DNA of 64,000 bases from CALLPQ01 sp038531745 (GCA_038531745.1 JBCBBJ010000008.1:1-64000), one strand, 5' to 3'; counted from the stretch's first letter, positions 1-9,868 are shown. Numbers and translations are program-made. Notes: generated by a model from the letters alone, not told the origin.

Positions 1-77
1 TTCCGTATCAAGAATGCCATCATTGTCATCGTCGACATCATCCACATCGGCAACGGTATCGCCATCGGTGTCGAGGG
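1..77 (-). repeat. 77-bp perfect direct repeat inside adhesin gene, copy 2
   Basis: This stretch is identical base for base to 3424-3500 over 77 positions and lies in the same frame (offset 3423 = 3 x 1141). It encodes a type-3 calcium repeat with a run of DxDxD and DDxDDDNDG residues. The repeat may extend beyond the left edge of the window. Confidence 0.9.
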
Positions 78-3000
78 CGAGAAGTGCGGTATCGCCGCGA
101 ATGGTGATCGTCACCGTCGCCGTGTCTGTGCCGCCTTGGCCATCGGATATTGTATAGGTGAAACTATCCGTCCCTGTTTCTCCGTCATCGAGGAAATCAA
201 AAGCCCCATTCGGGTCATAGTCGAAAGTGCCGTCGGTACGGATGGTCAGCGATGCGCCTGAATCTAGCGTAATCTGATTGCCATTGGTAACGTCGTCACC
301 ATTGATCTGGGTGACGCTGAGCGGATCGCTGTCTGGATCGGAGTCAAGGCCGCTACCGTTATCAGCCAACACTGAACCATTGGTGATGACACCTATTTCA
401 AGCCCTTCTGGATTTTCATCGATGGTAAATGCGTCGTCCTGAGCGATCGGAGGCATCTGGCCGCTGGAGCGATCCAGGGTCACTGTCGCAGTATCCATGC
501 CACCGTTGCCATCGCTGATCGTATAATCAAATGTCTCAGTACCGCTCGCCGTCAGCAGGGTCGTCACAGTCACCGTACCATTGCCGTTGACGACCACTTG
601 CGTCCCGCTGGCAAGGGTTATTGTATCGCCGACAGGTGTTTCACCCATACCATCACCGATGGTGATCGTAGTCGGCATACCCCCATTGGGGTCGATAATT
701 TCGGTGATCGTCAGCGGATCATTTTCCGGGTCGGAATCCGCAGAAGCATCGCCTGTGCCGCCGACGACATCAATTGAAGTCGCCATGCCGCCGGTTACTG
801 TAATTGGACCGTCATCAACGGCATCTGGGTCATCATTGACCGGCAGGACTGTGATCGTGGAGACGGCATCATTACTGGTGAGACCGCCACTGTCGGTTAC
901 TGAGAACGTCAGAGTGCGATCTGAGTTCGGTCCGGTTGTCGGGGTGTCCGAGGTGTTTTCATAGGTGATGGCGCGCAGGAGCGTATCCAGATCATCCTGC
1001 GGGATAACACCCCCATCTTGCGCGGTGATGACAAGGCTGCCCATGTCAAACTGAATGAAAATATCCGTGCCACCAACGGTGAGGCTCTGCTGGCTGGTAT
1101 CAGTACCGTCAAGTGCAAGAGATACACTGGCCCCGCTATCACCATTAAAGGTGATAACTTCCGCCGTACCATCAGCAATGTTACCGGGCGTAATGGACAG
1201 CCGAGTAATATCGGCTTCCAATACGTCGTCTACATCCGCCGTCTGGGAAGCGACATTAACCGGATCTTGCCCTTCGGTGAAAATATTTTCAAAACTCGTA
1301 TTTGTGTCTTCAATGACAGGGGTTCCGAAAATATTAGCAACCTCAGCATTAAACCCGATGTTTCGACCCGCATTATCGCGTTCCAAAGTCACGCTGAATG
1401 CGGATGTGTTTGAGAATACGAGCTGAACCGCATTACCAGTATCTGCAATTACAGGCGTGGGGTCATTATCGCCCCCCGCAAATGTCAGGAAGGTTTCTCC
1501 GTTTATGACCTCTTCTGAAATAATAATATCTGTACCGGGTGTGTCGTCGTTATTGGCGCCGCCTGTCCCATCTTCAAGAATAAACGCATCAATATCACCG
1601 GCATTTACAATTATACGTTCTGCGTTTCCGTTGCTTGCATTGCCGTCAAAATCTCCAAAAAGAACCGTAAATGTTAACGGCACTGGATTGCCTGTGGCTT
1701 GGTCCACTAAGCTATAGGTTACATTGGCACGGCCAAAATCCCCCGGGACCGTGTTATTCGCATTAAACAAGCCAAAATTCGGATCATTTGGATCTCTGGT
1801 AAAGGGGGACGTGTTAAATTCAAATTCATCGACCGTATTGCCAGCCATGTTTCCCGTAGAGGGTTCAATAATTTCGATCGAATTCAACGTGGCGATCAGG
1901 TCGACAGTGACACCGTTAACTGTGGCAACCCCTCTATAAGTCGCCTGTATCGTATTCCCATCCATATCAGTTTGAATGTTAATGGGCGCAGTGATCACGA
2001 GAGGTATGACGCCATTTGATGGGTCGGGTTCGATATTGGGGTTATCTAATACATCAAGATCAATTGTAGGTGCCTCATTAGTGAAAGGATCCGCTTGTGC
2101 GTCGCGGAAATCCACGTCAGCCGTTAAAGGCACACCCATAACTGCGTCACGGTCACTATCTGGAAAAGCGATAGCGCCTTGATCCAAACTTTCATTGACA
2201 TTAAATCCATCGTCGGCAGTGGTCATGTTCTGAGTATCGAATACGTCAAAGAGACCATCGCCATCGGCATCATTTGTGTTGTCAGACAACGTATTGGCAG
2301 GGACCGGATCACGACCAAAGCCAGCCTCTTGGGCATCATTGCCGCCCTCATTGTCAGAGTCTGTTTCCAGAAAATCATCGTCGCCGTCATTGTCCGTATC
2401 CACCGGTTTGATCAACGCTTCAGCGCCTGTTGCCGCAGCAGAGTTCATATCCAGCGTATTGCCGTTATCAGCGTTACGATTGTCAAAATTATCATCCAGG
2501 CCATCGCGGTTCACATCGGTAAAGCCCGATGTCCCACCAACACCTGACGGGGCAATAAAGCCATCGGTTGTCTGGGCCTCAATATTATCGGGGATGCCGT
2601 CATTGTCGCTGTCGATATCAAGGTGGTTTGCAATACCATCACCATCGAAATCAACAGTGACAATATTTACCTGGCCATTGGTGAGCCGCAGATTATCGAC
2701 GAGCAAATACTGCAGACGCCCTGATTCAGGGGTAAGTAGAATACGGTCGACGTTTGCTGTTGGCGTAAAAGTCACACTGACTGTGCTGAAACCGTCATCC
2801 GCATCGCCAATTCCGGTTATGTTTTCAATGAAATTGATACCATCGGGGCTTGCAAGCCCGCCAACTACCGTACCATCAGCGTAAAGACTATTTGCATCGA
2901 CAAAATCCCGGTCATTATAATTATTTATTCCATCGTTATCGATATCGACACTTGAGAGTGTCCCGTTATTGTCATCAGACCCTTGTTCTATCGTATAAAA

Positions 3001-4053
3001 TTCTATTCCAGTACTGAGATCCTGACCGGGCCCAATACGCCAATCATAATTCGCCACATCAAATGTGAGCGTATAGGTAACGCCAGCTTCTAGGGGCGTT
3101 GCAAGGGAATGGATAATGACTTCCCGGTTACCGGCCGAGTTTGTCAAACTGGTTTCGGGGTTGGAAATACTTCCCGTTGACCCATCACCGGAATGAAAAC
3201 CGGCATAATATTCACCATCGGAGGCATCAAAGGTTTCCGCCGCGCCGCCAATAATTTCACGAATATTGGTATCGCCATCGAGAAAGTCTGCAGTCCCCCA
3301 AACGAGGTCCCAGAAAGCAACATTACCATTGAAAACACCAGAACCAATACCGCCCGTGATACCGTTATTTACCTCAAAGCTTTCATTCTGAAGGAAGTTG
3401 ATTTCAACTTCCTGAAACCCTTCTTCCGTATCAAGAATGCCATCATTGTCATCGTCGACATCATCCACATCGGCAACGGTATCGCCATCGGTGTCGAGGG
3501 TAGAGGGGCCAGACCCGCTGGCCGCGCGGGTGGCAAAAATCGGCGCTGGCGTCTCGTTCGTCTCCACTGGCTCGGCGGGACCCTGGACAACACTATTGGA
3601 TGCTTGCACCACACTGTCGCCGAGACCGGTTTGGTCACGCGGTGCCAGGGCATCGTCAGTGATCACAACACTAGGCACATCACCGTTCAGGAACGACACC
3701 AGCGTGTCGTCAAAGGAAGGCGTATCAAAACTCGCCGAGAAGGAGGCTGGCGGCGCACTCACCGGCTGCGTCGTGACAAAACGATCATTGGGCCGTTCAT
3801 TTTGTGTCCGGCTGTCTGCTTTTTCGGCACCGCCCACGGGCACAGTGGACCGCGCATTCAACGCCTCAATCGCTGCATCAGTTTGCAGATGAGCCATCTG
3901 CTCAGTCAGCACTTCGGTACCGGTTGCAACACCGGCCGCATCAAGAAGATATCTTTGTTCCAGTGCATGTAATGTGAGGCTTGTCGTCCCCAAAAGTGAT
4001 TTTTTCTTCTTGGCTTCTGCTGGACGCGAACCGAAATTCTTTGCTGGAATCAT
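1..4053 (-). CDS. Giant secreted calcium-binding repeat adhesin, N-terminal part (runs off left edge)
   Basis: An open frame of 1351 codons starts at ATG 4053 behind a GAGGGAG ribosome site and leaves the window without a stop. The N-terminus has a lysine-rich stretch followed by ALEQRYLLDAAG at about residues 31-42, close to the LEPR-XLL motif that opens many giant proteobacterial surface proteins. Thrombospondin-type-3 calcium repeats rich in DxDxDxxxD lie near residues 185-210, 465-490 and 555-575 and again at 1326-1351. Residues about 1025-1320 form VCBS/cadherin-like beta domains (DPDSDPLSVTQIN and DSFTYTISDGQGG type segments). No classical signal peptide is visible, which suits type I secretion, but the C-terminal signal is outside the window. 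The role as a cell-surface or biofilm adhesin is inferred from domain content. Confidence 0.8.
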   Translation of the reverse strand, partial: MIPAKNFGSRPAEAKKKKSLLGTTSLTLHALEQRYLLDAAGVATGTEVLTEQMAHLQTDAAIEALNARSTVPVGGAEKADSRTQNERPNDRFVTTQPVSAPPASFSASFDTPSFDDTLVSFLNGDVPSVVITDDALAPRDQTGLGDSVVQASNSVVQGPAEPVETNETPAPIFATRAASGSGPSTLDTDGDTVADVDDVDDDNDGILDTEEGFQEVEINFLQNESFEVNNGITGGIGSGVFNGNVAFWDLVWGTADFLDGDTNIREIIGGAAETFDASDGEYYAGFHSGDGSTGSISNPETSLTNSAGNREVIIHSLATPLEAGVTYTLTFDVANYDWRIGPGQDLSTGIEFYTIEQGSDDNNGTLSSVDIDNDGINNYNDRDFVDANSLYADGTVVGGLASPDGINFIENITGIGDADDGFSTVSVTFTPTANVDRILLTPESGRLQYLLVDNLRLTNGQVNIVTVDFDGDGIANHLDIDSDNDGIPDNIEAQTTDGFIAPSGVGGTSGFTDVNRDGLDDNFDNRNADNGNTLDMNSAAATGAEALIKPVDTDNDGDDDFLETDSDNEGGNDAQEAGFGRDPVPANTLSDNTNDADGDGLFDVFDTQNMTTADDGFNVNESLDQGAIAFPDSDRDAVMGVPLTADVDFRDAQADPFTNEAPTIDLDVLDNPNIEPDPSNGVIPLVITAPINIQTDMDGNTIQATYRGVATVNGVTVDLIATLNSIEIIEPSTGNMAGNTVDEFEFNTSPFTRDPNDPNFGLFNANNTVPGDFGRANVTYSLVDQATGNPVPLTFTVLFGDFDGNASNGNAERIIVNAGDIDAFILEDGTGGANNDDTPGTDIIISEEVINGETFLTFAGGDNDPTPVIADTGNAVQLVFSNTSAFSVTLERDNAGRNIGFNAEVANIFGTPVIEDTNTSFENIFTEGQDPVNVASQTADVDDVLEADITRLSITPGNIADGTAEVITFNGDSGASVSLALDGTDTSQQSLTVGGTDIFIQFDMGSLVITAQDGGVIPQDDLDTLLRAITYENTSDTPTTGPNSDRTLTFSVTDSGGLTSNDAVSTITVLPVNDDPDAVDDGPITVTGGMATSIDVVGGTGDASADSDPENDPLTITEIIDPNGGMPTTITIGDGMGETPVGDTITLASGTQVVVNGNGTVTVTTLLTASGTETFDYTISDGNGGMDTATVTLDRSSGQMPPIAQDDAFTIDENPEGLEIGVITNGSVLADNGSGLDSDPDSDPLSVTQINGDDVTNGNQITLDSGASLTIRTDGTFDYDPNGAFDFLDDGETGTDSFTYTISDGQGGTDTATVTITIRGDTALLALDTDGDTVADVDDVDDDNDGILDTE
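3424..3500 (-). repeat. 77-bp perfect direct repeat inside adhesin gene, copy 1
   Basis: First copy in reading order of the perfect repeat at 1-77. Identity covers third-codon positions as well, which points to recent duplication or gene conversion rather than protein-level constraint. Confidence 0.9.
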
Positions 4054-4371
4054 GATGGGGGCTCCCTCTTCGTTGCCCAAACGCTAGGGAGGCTTTCTTA
4101 ATGAAAACTTGAATTATTCTCCTTTTCGGAGATTTTTATCTCATAGATTGATTTCAATTCACCTATTAGAAGAAAAAGAAAGGAAATCTTTAAAGGCCCT
4201 ACGCATCCGTAAACAGATCAATTTGAATTTGATAATAAATGTACGGACGAAATGGTACGCGTGCCGTTGGGCGCTGATGGACGCTGACACCACAAAAAGC
4301 GTCAAAACAGTGCTGACCCCGCCGCCAAGGGTGGCCGGTTAGGATAGGATCAATGGTAGCAAAAGTTCGCG
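4054..4371. other. AT-rich intergenic region, probable adhesin promoter
   Basis: This 318-bp stretch between the adhesin start and the end of the GGDEF/EAL gene is clearly more AT-rich than its surroundings (about 4085-4260). It should hold the adhesin promoter. A short hairpin (CTCCgaaaaGGAG, about 4118-4130) lies in the leader. I see no convincing gene; a 77-codon frame at 4109-4342 has no ribosome site and atypical composition. Confidence 0.5.
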
Positions 4372-6135
4372 TTAGCCGCGGGTCAGATGAAATGGGGCTT
4401 TGTTAGGCGCGCCTTCAGGCAACCAGACCGGAAAGATCTCCGGCTTTCCGAGCAGATAACCTTGCAGATAGTCAACACCCAAGCCTTTAAGCAGCATGGC
4501 ATCGGCTTCATTATCCACCCACTCTGCCACCGTCTTCATGCCAAAATTTCGCGCCAGATCAAGCAATGTCCGCACAAAGAGCTGATTATCGCGCGAGGAC
4601 GCAACACCGGTGACAAAAGAGCCATCAATCTTCAGGACATCAATTTCCAACGCTTTGAGATTTCGGAAGGAAGTGTATCCGGCGCCAAAATCATCAATGG
4701 CAAAATCACAGCCGAGCTTTTTGATTGCAGAAACAAACTCAATGGACTGATCAACCGCATCAACAACTTGCGTTTCGGTGAGTTCCACGGTGATGCGCCG
4801 GGCGAGGCTTTCATTGGCACGCAAATGGGCTATATAGCCTTCTGCCCAGACCGCGTCTTTCACCGTCTCCATGGAGATATTCACATTGAGATGGATATTG
4901 GGGCATTCGGCAAGCGTATTGGTTGCAAGCTCCAGGACACGGCGGTCGAGAAGATGCACAAGGCCAAGGCGCTCCGCCGCCGAAATGAACGCGGGCGCAG
5001 GTACAATTACGTTTTGCGCGTCGCGCATGCGAATAAGACACTCAAACTTAGACGCAGTCTGATCAATATCGCCAACAATCGGTTGGAAGGCCAGTTGAAT
5101 ACGGCGTTCATTCAGGGCGGTGAGGATCACATCGGACATTTGCGAGTTACGCCGCCGCATGCTGATGTGATCGGTATTTTTTGAAAACACCGCCCAGTTG
5201 GCTTTGCCCAACCGCTTTGCCTCATCAAGGGCGGCCTCGGCTGACGCCATGGCCTGCTGACTACTATGGGCAAATTCTGGCAGCAAAACTGTCCCGATAC
5301 TGACGGAAGCTGCAATACCACCGCGATGGGTTTCTACAATGCTTTCGCGCACCCCATTGAGCATGTTGGTCACAATGGTGCGCACGTTCTCTTCGTTTGC
5401 ATCCCTGATCAGAATACCGAACTTTGTCCCCGCGACGCGGCCCAAATAATCATCGGCACTGATCTTTGATTGCAGCCGGCGGGCAATCTCAACAATCACC
5501 TGATCGGCGATTTCAAAACCAAAGTCGGCATTGACCGCACCCAGATCATCAACACCCACCAGGAAGTAGGCGCCGGTTCGGCCTTGCGGACGCGCCTCAT
5601 CAAGCCATCCATCGATACAGGCGCGCAGGCTCACCCGGTTGAGAAGGCCGGTGAGTTCGTCATGTTGGGCCAGCCAGGAAAGGCGTTCCTCGCGCTGTTT
5701 TTGCGCATCGATAGACCGGATGACGCCAACCAGCCGCCGGTTTTCCCCCTGCCCGATCCAGCCGCCGCGTTCCTCCACCCACAAATAATGCCCATCGGCA
5801 TGACAGAATTGATATTCGCAGGAATAGCCATCCTTACCCTCAGCCACGGCTTTGGCGCGGCGCTCCACATGGGCGGGGAGCAAAGTGGCAAGGTATGCCT
5901 CAAGGGCGATGGCCGAGCCCTGATCATCCGTATGCGTCCCAGCGGTTGATGCAGCCACACCCGTCATCGCATTCACCACGGCGGCGTTGGACCACACAAG
6001 CTGATCCGTTTTTGGGTCAAATTCAAACAGGGATTGCAGCGCCTGCGCCTCAGGTGTGGCAGCCGGCGCGGGCGACTGGGTGCCATTATCGCCATAGGTT
6101 GAACCTGCTTTTTCTGCTTGTGCTCCGGTCACCAT
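4372..6135 (-). CDS. PAS-GGDEF-EAL protein, probable c-di-GMP phosphodiesterase with inactive cyclase domain
   Basis: This 587-residue cytoplasmic protein has a PAS-like sensor (about 30-145), a GGDEF domain (about 150-325) and an EAL domain (about 335-575). The cyclase signature is replaced by AGTKF (235-239), so diguanylate cyclase activity is not expected. The EAL signature reads ECL (365-367), but the other catalytic positions are present: the NVN stretch at 417-419, E in ELTET, DDFGAGYTS (481-489), K502, E538 and QGY (558-560). Inference: a c-di-GMP phosphodiesterase whose GGDEF module may act as a GTP sensor, or a c-di-GMP receptor. Its place next to the adhesin gene fits a role in attachment control, but this is only proximity. 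Start ATG 6135 has a GGGGAA site. Confidence 0.88.
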   Translation of the reverse strand: MVTGAQAEKAGSTYGDNGTQSPAPAATPEAQALQSLFEFDPKTDQLVWSNAAVVNAMTGVAASTAGTHTDDQGSAIALEAYLATLLPAHVERRAKAVAEGKDGYSCEYQFCHADGHYLWVEERGGWIGQGENRRLVGVIRSIDAQKQREERLSWLAQHDELTGLLNRVSLRACIDGWLDEARPQGRTGAYFLVGVDDLGAVNADFGFEIADQVIVEIARRLQSKISADDYLGRVAGTKFGILIRDANEENVRTIVTNMLNGVRESIVETHRGGIAASVSIGTVLLPEFAHSSQQAMASAEAALDEAKRLGKANWAVFSKNTDHISMRRRNSQMSDVILTALNERRIQLAFQPIVGDIDQTASKFECLIRMRDAQNVIVPAPAFISAAERLGLVHLLDRRVLELATNTLAECPNIHLNVNISMETVKDAVWAEGYIAHLRANESLARRITVELTETQVVDAVDQSIEFVSAIKKLGCDFAIDDFGAGYTSFRNLKALEIDVLKIDGSFVTGVASSRDNQLFVRTLLDLARNFGMKTVAEWVDNEADAMLLKGLGVDYLQGYLLGKPEIFPVWLPEGAPNKAPFHLTRG

Positions 6136-6561
6136 AAATTCCCCGACATAAAATTTTCAGGACAGTACCCGGCCTTGGGTAAATATTTTTTGAACCGGCA
6201 CACAAGCGCGGGGCGCATTCCGGGCGCGGCACGCAGCTTGCTGTTCACTCATGATGCAAGTTTTTGTTAACCCTTTGCCCCCTTCGCCCGCCAGCAGGCA
6301 AAAACCCGGACCGGCGAAACGCGGTGTAACCGGTGACACAAAGAGGAGGGTGGAGATTTTGCCACCCATTCGGACCCAGCGGGCGCGAAGAAGCGCGGCA
6401 GAGTGCCCGGAAGCGACAACCCTAAGGGCGCAACGACAGCAGTCGCCGATTAATGGCTACTTGCCAGACGGCCAGAAACGGCCCGCCCCAAAACGCGGCA
6501 CGCGTCTTAATATTATTGCCTGAGAGCACCATGCATACGCGGCGCGCGCCGCATCCATCCA
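6136..6561. other. Intergenic region with no recognised gene
   Basis: This 426-bp stretch separates the GGDEF/EAL gene from a membrane protein gene on the same strand. Short frames are present on both strands but have no ribosome sites or domain signatures. It should include the promoter of the GGDEF/EAL gene. I see no strong terminator hairpin or RNA gene. Confidence 0.4.
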
Positions 6562-7002
6562 TTAGCGGACAACGGTATCCGTTACGGCAAGGTCACGCCG
6601 GGTTGTTGCTGTGGTCACGATGATCCCGGTGATGGGGTCCAGGAACAGCATCAGGAGAAAGATGAAAAAAGTCGTGTTGCCGAACCCTTCCACCAACACG
6701 AAAGCAAAGGCTGCGGCCGTAAAGACGAGAAAGGACAGAACGTGGTTAAACACTGACTCATTACCAATTTTGGTGGCCCGGACCAGTTCCACAAACAACA
6801 ATCCCATACTGATCACCAAAAAAAGAACGCCCCAGGTCACCGGCCAGCGGTCACCTGAATAAAGTTCTAATTCCGCGATGGGAATCTGATGCCAATAGGT
6901 GGTGCCGGTGCTGGTGACGATGTCGCCAACGCCCGTCACCGTAATGACGGCGTACACAACAAAGCTGATCGTCATAAGCGGAAAGACGAGAAAAGCGGAC
7001 AT
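6562..7002 (-). CDS. Small integral membrane protein of unknown function
   Basis: This encodes 146 residues starting MSAFLVFP at ATG 7002, behind a strong GGAGGG site; an in-frame start 15 bases upstream lacks such support. Four hydrophobic segments are visible (about 3-25, 56-75, 88-110 and 112-130), with a short loop after the first. The end is charged. I do not recognise a family. It lies just downstream of the glycosyltransferase at 7094-7915 on the same strand, 91 bp apart, so the two could be cotranscribed and the protein could assist envelope glycan work, but nothing in the sequence proves this. Confidence 0.65.
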   Translation of the reverse strand: MSAFLVFPLMTISFVVYAVITVTGVGDIVTSTGTTYWHQIPIAELELYSGDRWPVTWGVLFLVISMGLLFVELVRATKIGNESVFNHVLSFLVFTAAAFAFVLVEGFGNTTFFIFLLMLFLDPITGIIVTTATTRRDLAVTDTVVR

Positions 7003-7093
7003 GGTAACCCTCCACAAGCACCGTTCACCTTGCCTTGAACATAGAATGAATGCCCAAAGCGAAACAAGCCAAACGCCCCCAAAAGTAAAAGGT

Positions 7094-7915
7094 TCAGCGT
7101 TCGGTGATCTGTTCGGGGTCGCGCGCGCGTGATTTCAGCCACAGAACACCGATCAAATCGCGAAACGCCACCGCAAGGCGCCCCAGATTGGTGTATTTTG
7201 ATTGCCCATGGGCCCGCGCGCGGTGCCCCACCGGCATGAATCGAACGGCAAACCCCTCCCGCTTCATCAAAAATGGCATATAGCGGTGCATATGATCGAA
7301 ATAGGGCAAACGCAGATAGGCCGCCCGGTGAAAAACCTTTAGCCCACAGCCACTATCGCGCGCCCCATCGGCGAGAAGGCGTTGGCGCACACCATTGGCA
7401 ATGCTGGAGGCAAGACGTTTGGGGCCCCCATCCTGCCGGGCCTGGCGCTCCCCCGCCACCATGGCCAGTGTTTTTCCCGTCGAAGTAGCCTCTTGGGAAA
7501 TTAGGCTTTTATAAAGCGATATCAGATCATTAGGATCATTTTGCCTATCACCGTCGAGGGTAGCAATAATCGCGTAGCGCGCCGCGAGCACGCCGGAACG
7601 GACGGCCCGGCTCTGGCCGGCATTGGCGTGGTGGCTGATGACGCGCACATTTAGCCCGCCGGCGCGCGCCGCAAGAAGGCGCACCGCCGTATCATCGGTT
7701 GATCCATCATCCACAACGATGACTTCCGACGCCATTGACGGTACATTGGCCAGCGCCATCTGAATTTCTTCAACGTGGGCAACCGCGCCCTCGGCTTCTT
7801 GAAACATCGGCGTCACCACACTCAACCCGGCCTTCACACCGCTCGAAGCATTGGCAACATCGAAAGCGAAAGACGCCGCGTCATTCGGGTTTATGCTGGG
7901 GGTTGGATCAGACAT
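7094..7915 (-). CDS. Family 2 glycosyltransferase, polyprenyl-phosphate sugar synthase type
   Basis: This 273-residue GT-A enzyme has the nucleotide-binding start SVVTPMFQEAE (about 32-42), EVIVVDDGSTDDT (64-76) and the DGDRQNDP metal/donor motif (121-128), followed by the GERQARQDG...RDSGCGLKVF region typical of DPM1/ArnC-like enzymes. Such enzymes move a sugar from a nucleotide donor to a polyprenyl phosphate at the inner face of the membrane. The C-terminal hydrophobic anchors of ArnC are absent, so the product is probably soluble or peripheral. It is divergent from two GT39-type transferases (8077-11362) that would use such a lipid-linked sugar, so the three probably form one envelope-modification pathway. 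Confidence 0.85.
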   Translation of the reverse strand: MSDPTPSINPNDAASFAFDVANASSGVKAGLSVVTPMFQEAEGAVAHVEEIQMALANVPSMASEVIVVDDGSTDDTAVRLLAARAGGLNVRVISHHANAGQSRAVRSGVLAARYAIIATLDGDRQNDPNDLISLYKSLISQEATSTGKTLAMVAGERQARQDGGPKRLASSIANGVRQRLLADGARDSGCGLKVFHRAAYLRLPYFDHMHRYMPFLMKREGFAVRFMPVGHRARAHGQSKYTNLGRLAVAFRDLIGVLWLKSRARDPEQITER

Positions 7916-8076
7916 GGTTCTCGTCGCATTGGCGGGCGTTTGGCGCGCGTTACACCCCGTAGTGGCGCGCTCGCAAGGGTCTGCTATGCATAATCAGGAC
8001 CGCACGACCGGGCAATATGCACCCGCGGGGAGATCGTCGGCCCGGCGATCTGTGGTGACGAACCGGAAGCGCGTTT

Positions 8077-9858
8077 ATGGCTAACCTACCAGCAGGAAGA
8101 GACTTGGCGAGCGTCCCGGGGGAACGCCTCGGGCCAATCAGCCAGGGGTTTTTGCTGGCGCTCATCATTTGCGCGCTGTCCCTGCCCGGCTTGTGGCAGA
8201 TGCCAACCCTCGACAGGGACGAAGCGCGCTTTGCCCAAGCCACAAAACAGATGCTGGAGACCGGCGATGCCCTGCGCATTCGCTTTCAGGGTAAAGAGCG
8301 CAACAAAAAGCCCCACGGCATTCATTGGCTCCAGGCAATCAGCGTCAGGGTCTTGAGCGCTGACCATCCCACCAACATTTGGGCCTACCGAGTGCCATCG
8401 GTCCTAGGCCTGGCGCTGGCGGTTTTTGGCGTTTGGGCATTGGGGGGGCATCTTGCCGACCGGGAAACCGGATGGCGCGCCGCGCTTTTATTCGGCGCCG
8501 GCCCCGTGGCCATGGCTGAGGCAACGATTGCAAAAACCGATGCCATGCTCACCGGTCTTGTGGTGATAATGATGCTGGCGCTGGCAAAATGCGTGATACC
8601 ACGCGCGCCACCAATCCATCGCCGCCATGGCGATCTTTTCTGGGTACTGACCTTTTGGCTCGCACTCACCGCTGCAATCCTGATCAAGGGGCCCATCGCG
8701 CCCATGATTGCGGCGCTTACGGTCATTGGGCTTGTGGGTTGGCGGCGGATCATAGGCGCGGGCGAAAAAGCCTTGCCGCCGCGTGCGCTCCAGCCAACCC
8801 TCAAGAAAACGCTCAAGCCTGGACTTGGCTTTGCGCTGATGATCGTGCTGCTCGGGCCGTGGGCCATGGCCACCCACCGGGCAACGCAAGGACGCTTTTT
8901 TACCGACGCCTTGGGCTGGGACTTTCTGGGCAAAGTAGCGCAAGTTCAGGAACTCCATGGCGGCCCACCGGGCTATCATCTTGCGTTATTGCCGCTCTTG
9001 TTTTGGCCCGTGGCGGGGGTGCTCCCCTGGCTGATTCACCGCGTCATCACGGCGCGGGAGTCGCCTGGGTTTTGGCAACCCTCACCCCCTATTCTGTTTC
9101 TTGGTGCCTGGCTCATCCCGGCCTGGATTGTCTTTGAGGGCACCAGCACAAAACTGCCCCACTATACGCTCCCCCTTTACCCTGCCCTTGCCCTGCTCGC
9201 GGCCATAGCGTTGCGCATAGCACCGGGCGCCGCGTCACCCCGGTGGGTCCGGGGGCTTGGGATTATGCTGCTTGCAGGTATTGGCGTCGGCGTCGGGGCA
9301 GCCTTAATTTTCTTACCCCTGCGATTTTCAGATGCCAGCCCCGGTCCCACGGCCTATGGCGCTGCACTTTTAATTGTAGCCCTTTCTGGCCTCGCCGCAC
9401 ATGCCAAGTGGCGCCATCAACTGATCCGAATGGCAGGGATTACAGCATTCACCTCGTGGCTTGCCTGCACCATGCTTCTCACCACCACCTTGCCGGGGCT
9501 GGACCGCTTGGCCTTGTCACAAAAACTGGCGCAGGCTTTGGGCGGCTACCCCGCCGAGGCGATATTTCTTCTGGGTTATGAAGAACCCTCGGCGGTCTTT
9601 CTTCTGGGCACGCAAATCAGTTTTGCGCCCGATGCAGTCACCTTGATCACTGACCTTGGCCCAACTGACCCTGCCATTGCCATTGTTGCCTTTCCCGAAG
9701 CACCAGCCGTCGAACGCGCGGCCAAGGACGCGGGATTACATCTGACACGGGTGGCCAATATTGACGGTTTCAACTATTCGATCGGAACACCGACGAATTT
9801 AGTGATTTATCGCCGTGATGGTGACATTGCCATGCCGCGATTACCCACCAGGAATTGA
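8077..9858 (+). CDS. ArnT/PMT-type (GT39) glycosyltransferase, multi-pass membrane protein
   Basis: The product is 593 residues with about ten or more hydrophobic segments. The first outer loop holds LDRDEARFAQATKQML (45-60), the acidic DE pair that is catalytic in ArnT/PMT enzymes, followed by a KPHGIHW segment matching the KPP-type loop. Members transfer a sugar from a polyprenyl-phosphate carrier to lipid A or another envelope acceptor on the outer side of the inner membrane. The start follows a weak ribosome site. It is followed after 10 bp by a second GT39 enzyme and diverges from the family 2 transferase that could make its donor. The acceptor and sugar cannot be read from sequence. Confidence 0.85.
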   Translation: MANLPAGRDLASVPGERLGPISQGFLLALIICALSLPGLWQMPTLDRDEARFAQATKQMLETGDALRIRFQGKERNKKPHGIHWLQAISVRVLSADHPTNIWAYRVPSVLGLALAVFGVWALGGHLADRETGWRAALLFGAGPVAMAEATIAKTDAMLTGLVVIMMLALAKCVIPRAPPIHRRHGDLFWVLTFWLALTAAILIKGPIAPMIAALTVIGLVGWRRIIGAGEKALPPRALQPTLKKTLKPGLGFALMIVLLGPWAMATHRATQGRFFTDALGWDFLGKVAQVQELHGGPPGYHLALLPLLFWPVAGVLPWLIHRVITARESPGFWQPSPPILFLGAWLIPAWIVFEGTSTKLPHYTLPLYPALALLAAIALRIAPGAASPRWVRGLGIMLLAGIGVGVGAALIFLPLRFSDASPGPTAYGAALLIVALSGLAAHAKWRHQLIRMAGITAFTSWLACTMLLTTTLPGLDRLALSQKLAQALGGYPAEAIFLLGYEEPSAVFLLGTQISFAPDAVTLITDLGPTDPAIAIVAFPEAPAVERAAKDAGLHLTRVANIDGFNYSIGTPTNLVIYRRDGDIAMPRLPTRN

Positions 9859-9868
9859 CCCCACCGCG

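Noticed and set aside
581..2884. Several plus-strand frames of 60-200 codons at the left end
   Set aside because: They lie opposite the continuous adhesin frame, whose translation shows clear calcium-binding and cadherin-like domains.
4109..4342. 77-codon plus-strand frame upstream of the adhesin gene
   Set aside because: No ribosome site, no recognisable motif, and it covers the AT-rich stretch where the adhesin promoter is expected.
6157..6523. Short frames on both strands between the GGDEF/EAL gene and the membrane protein gene
   Set aside because: No ribosome sites, no conserved motifs, and they overlap each other on opposite strands.
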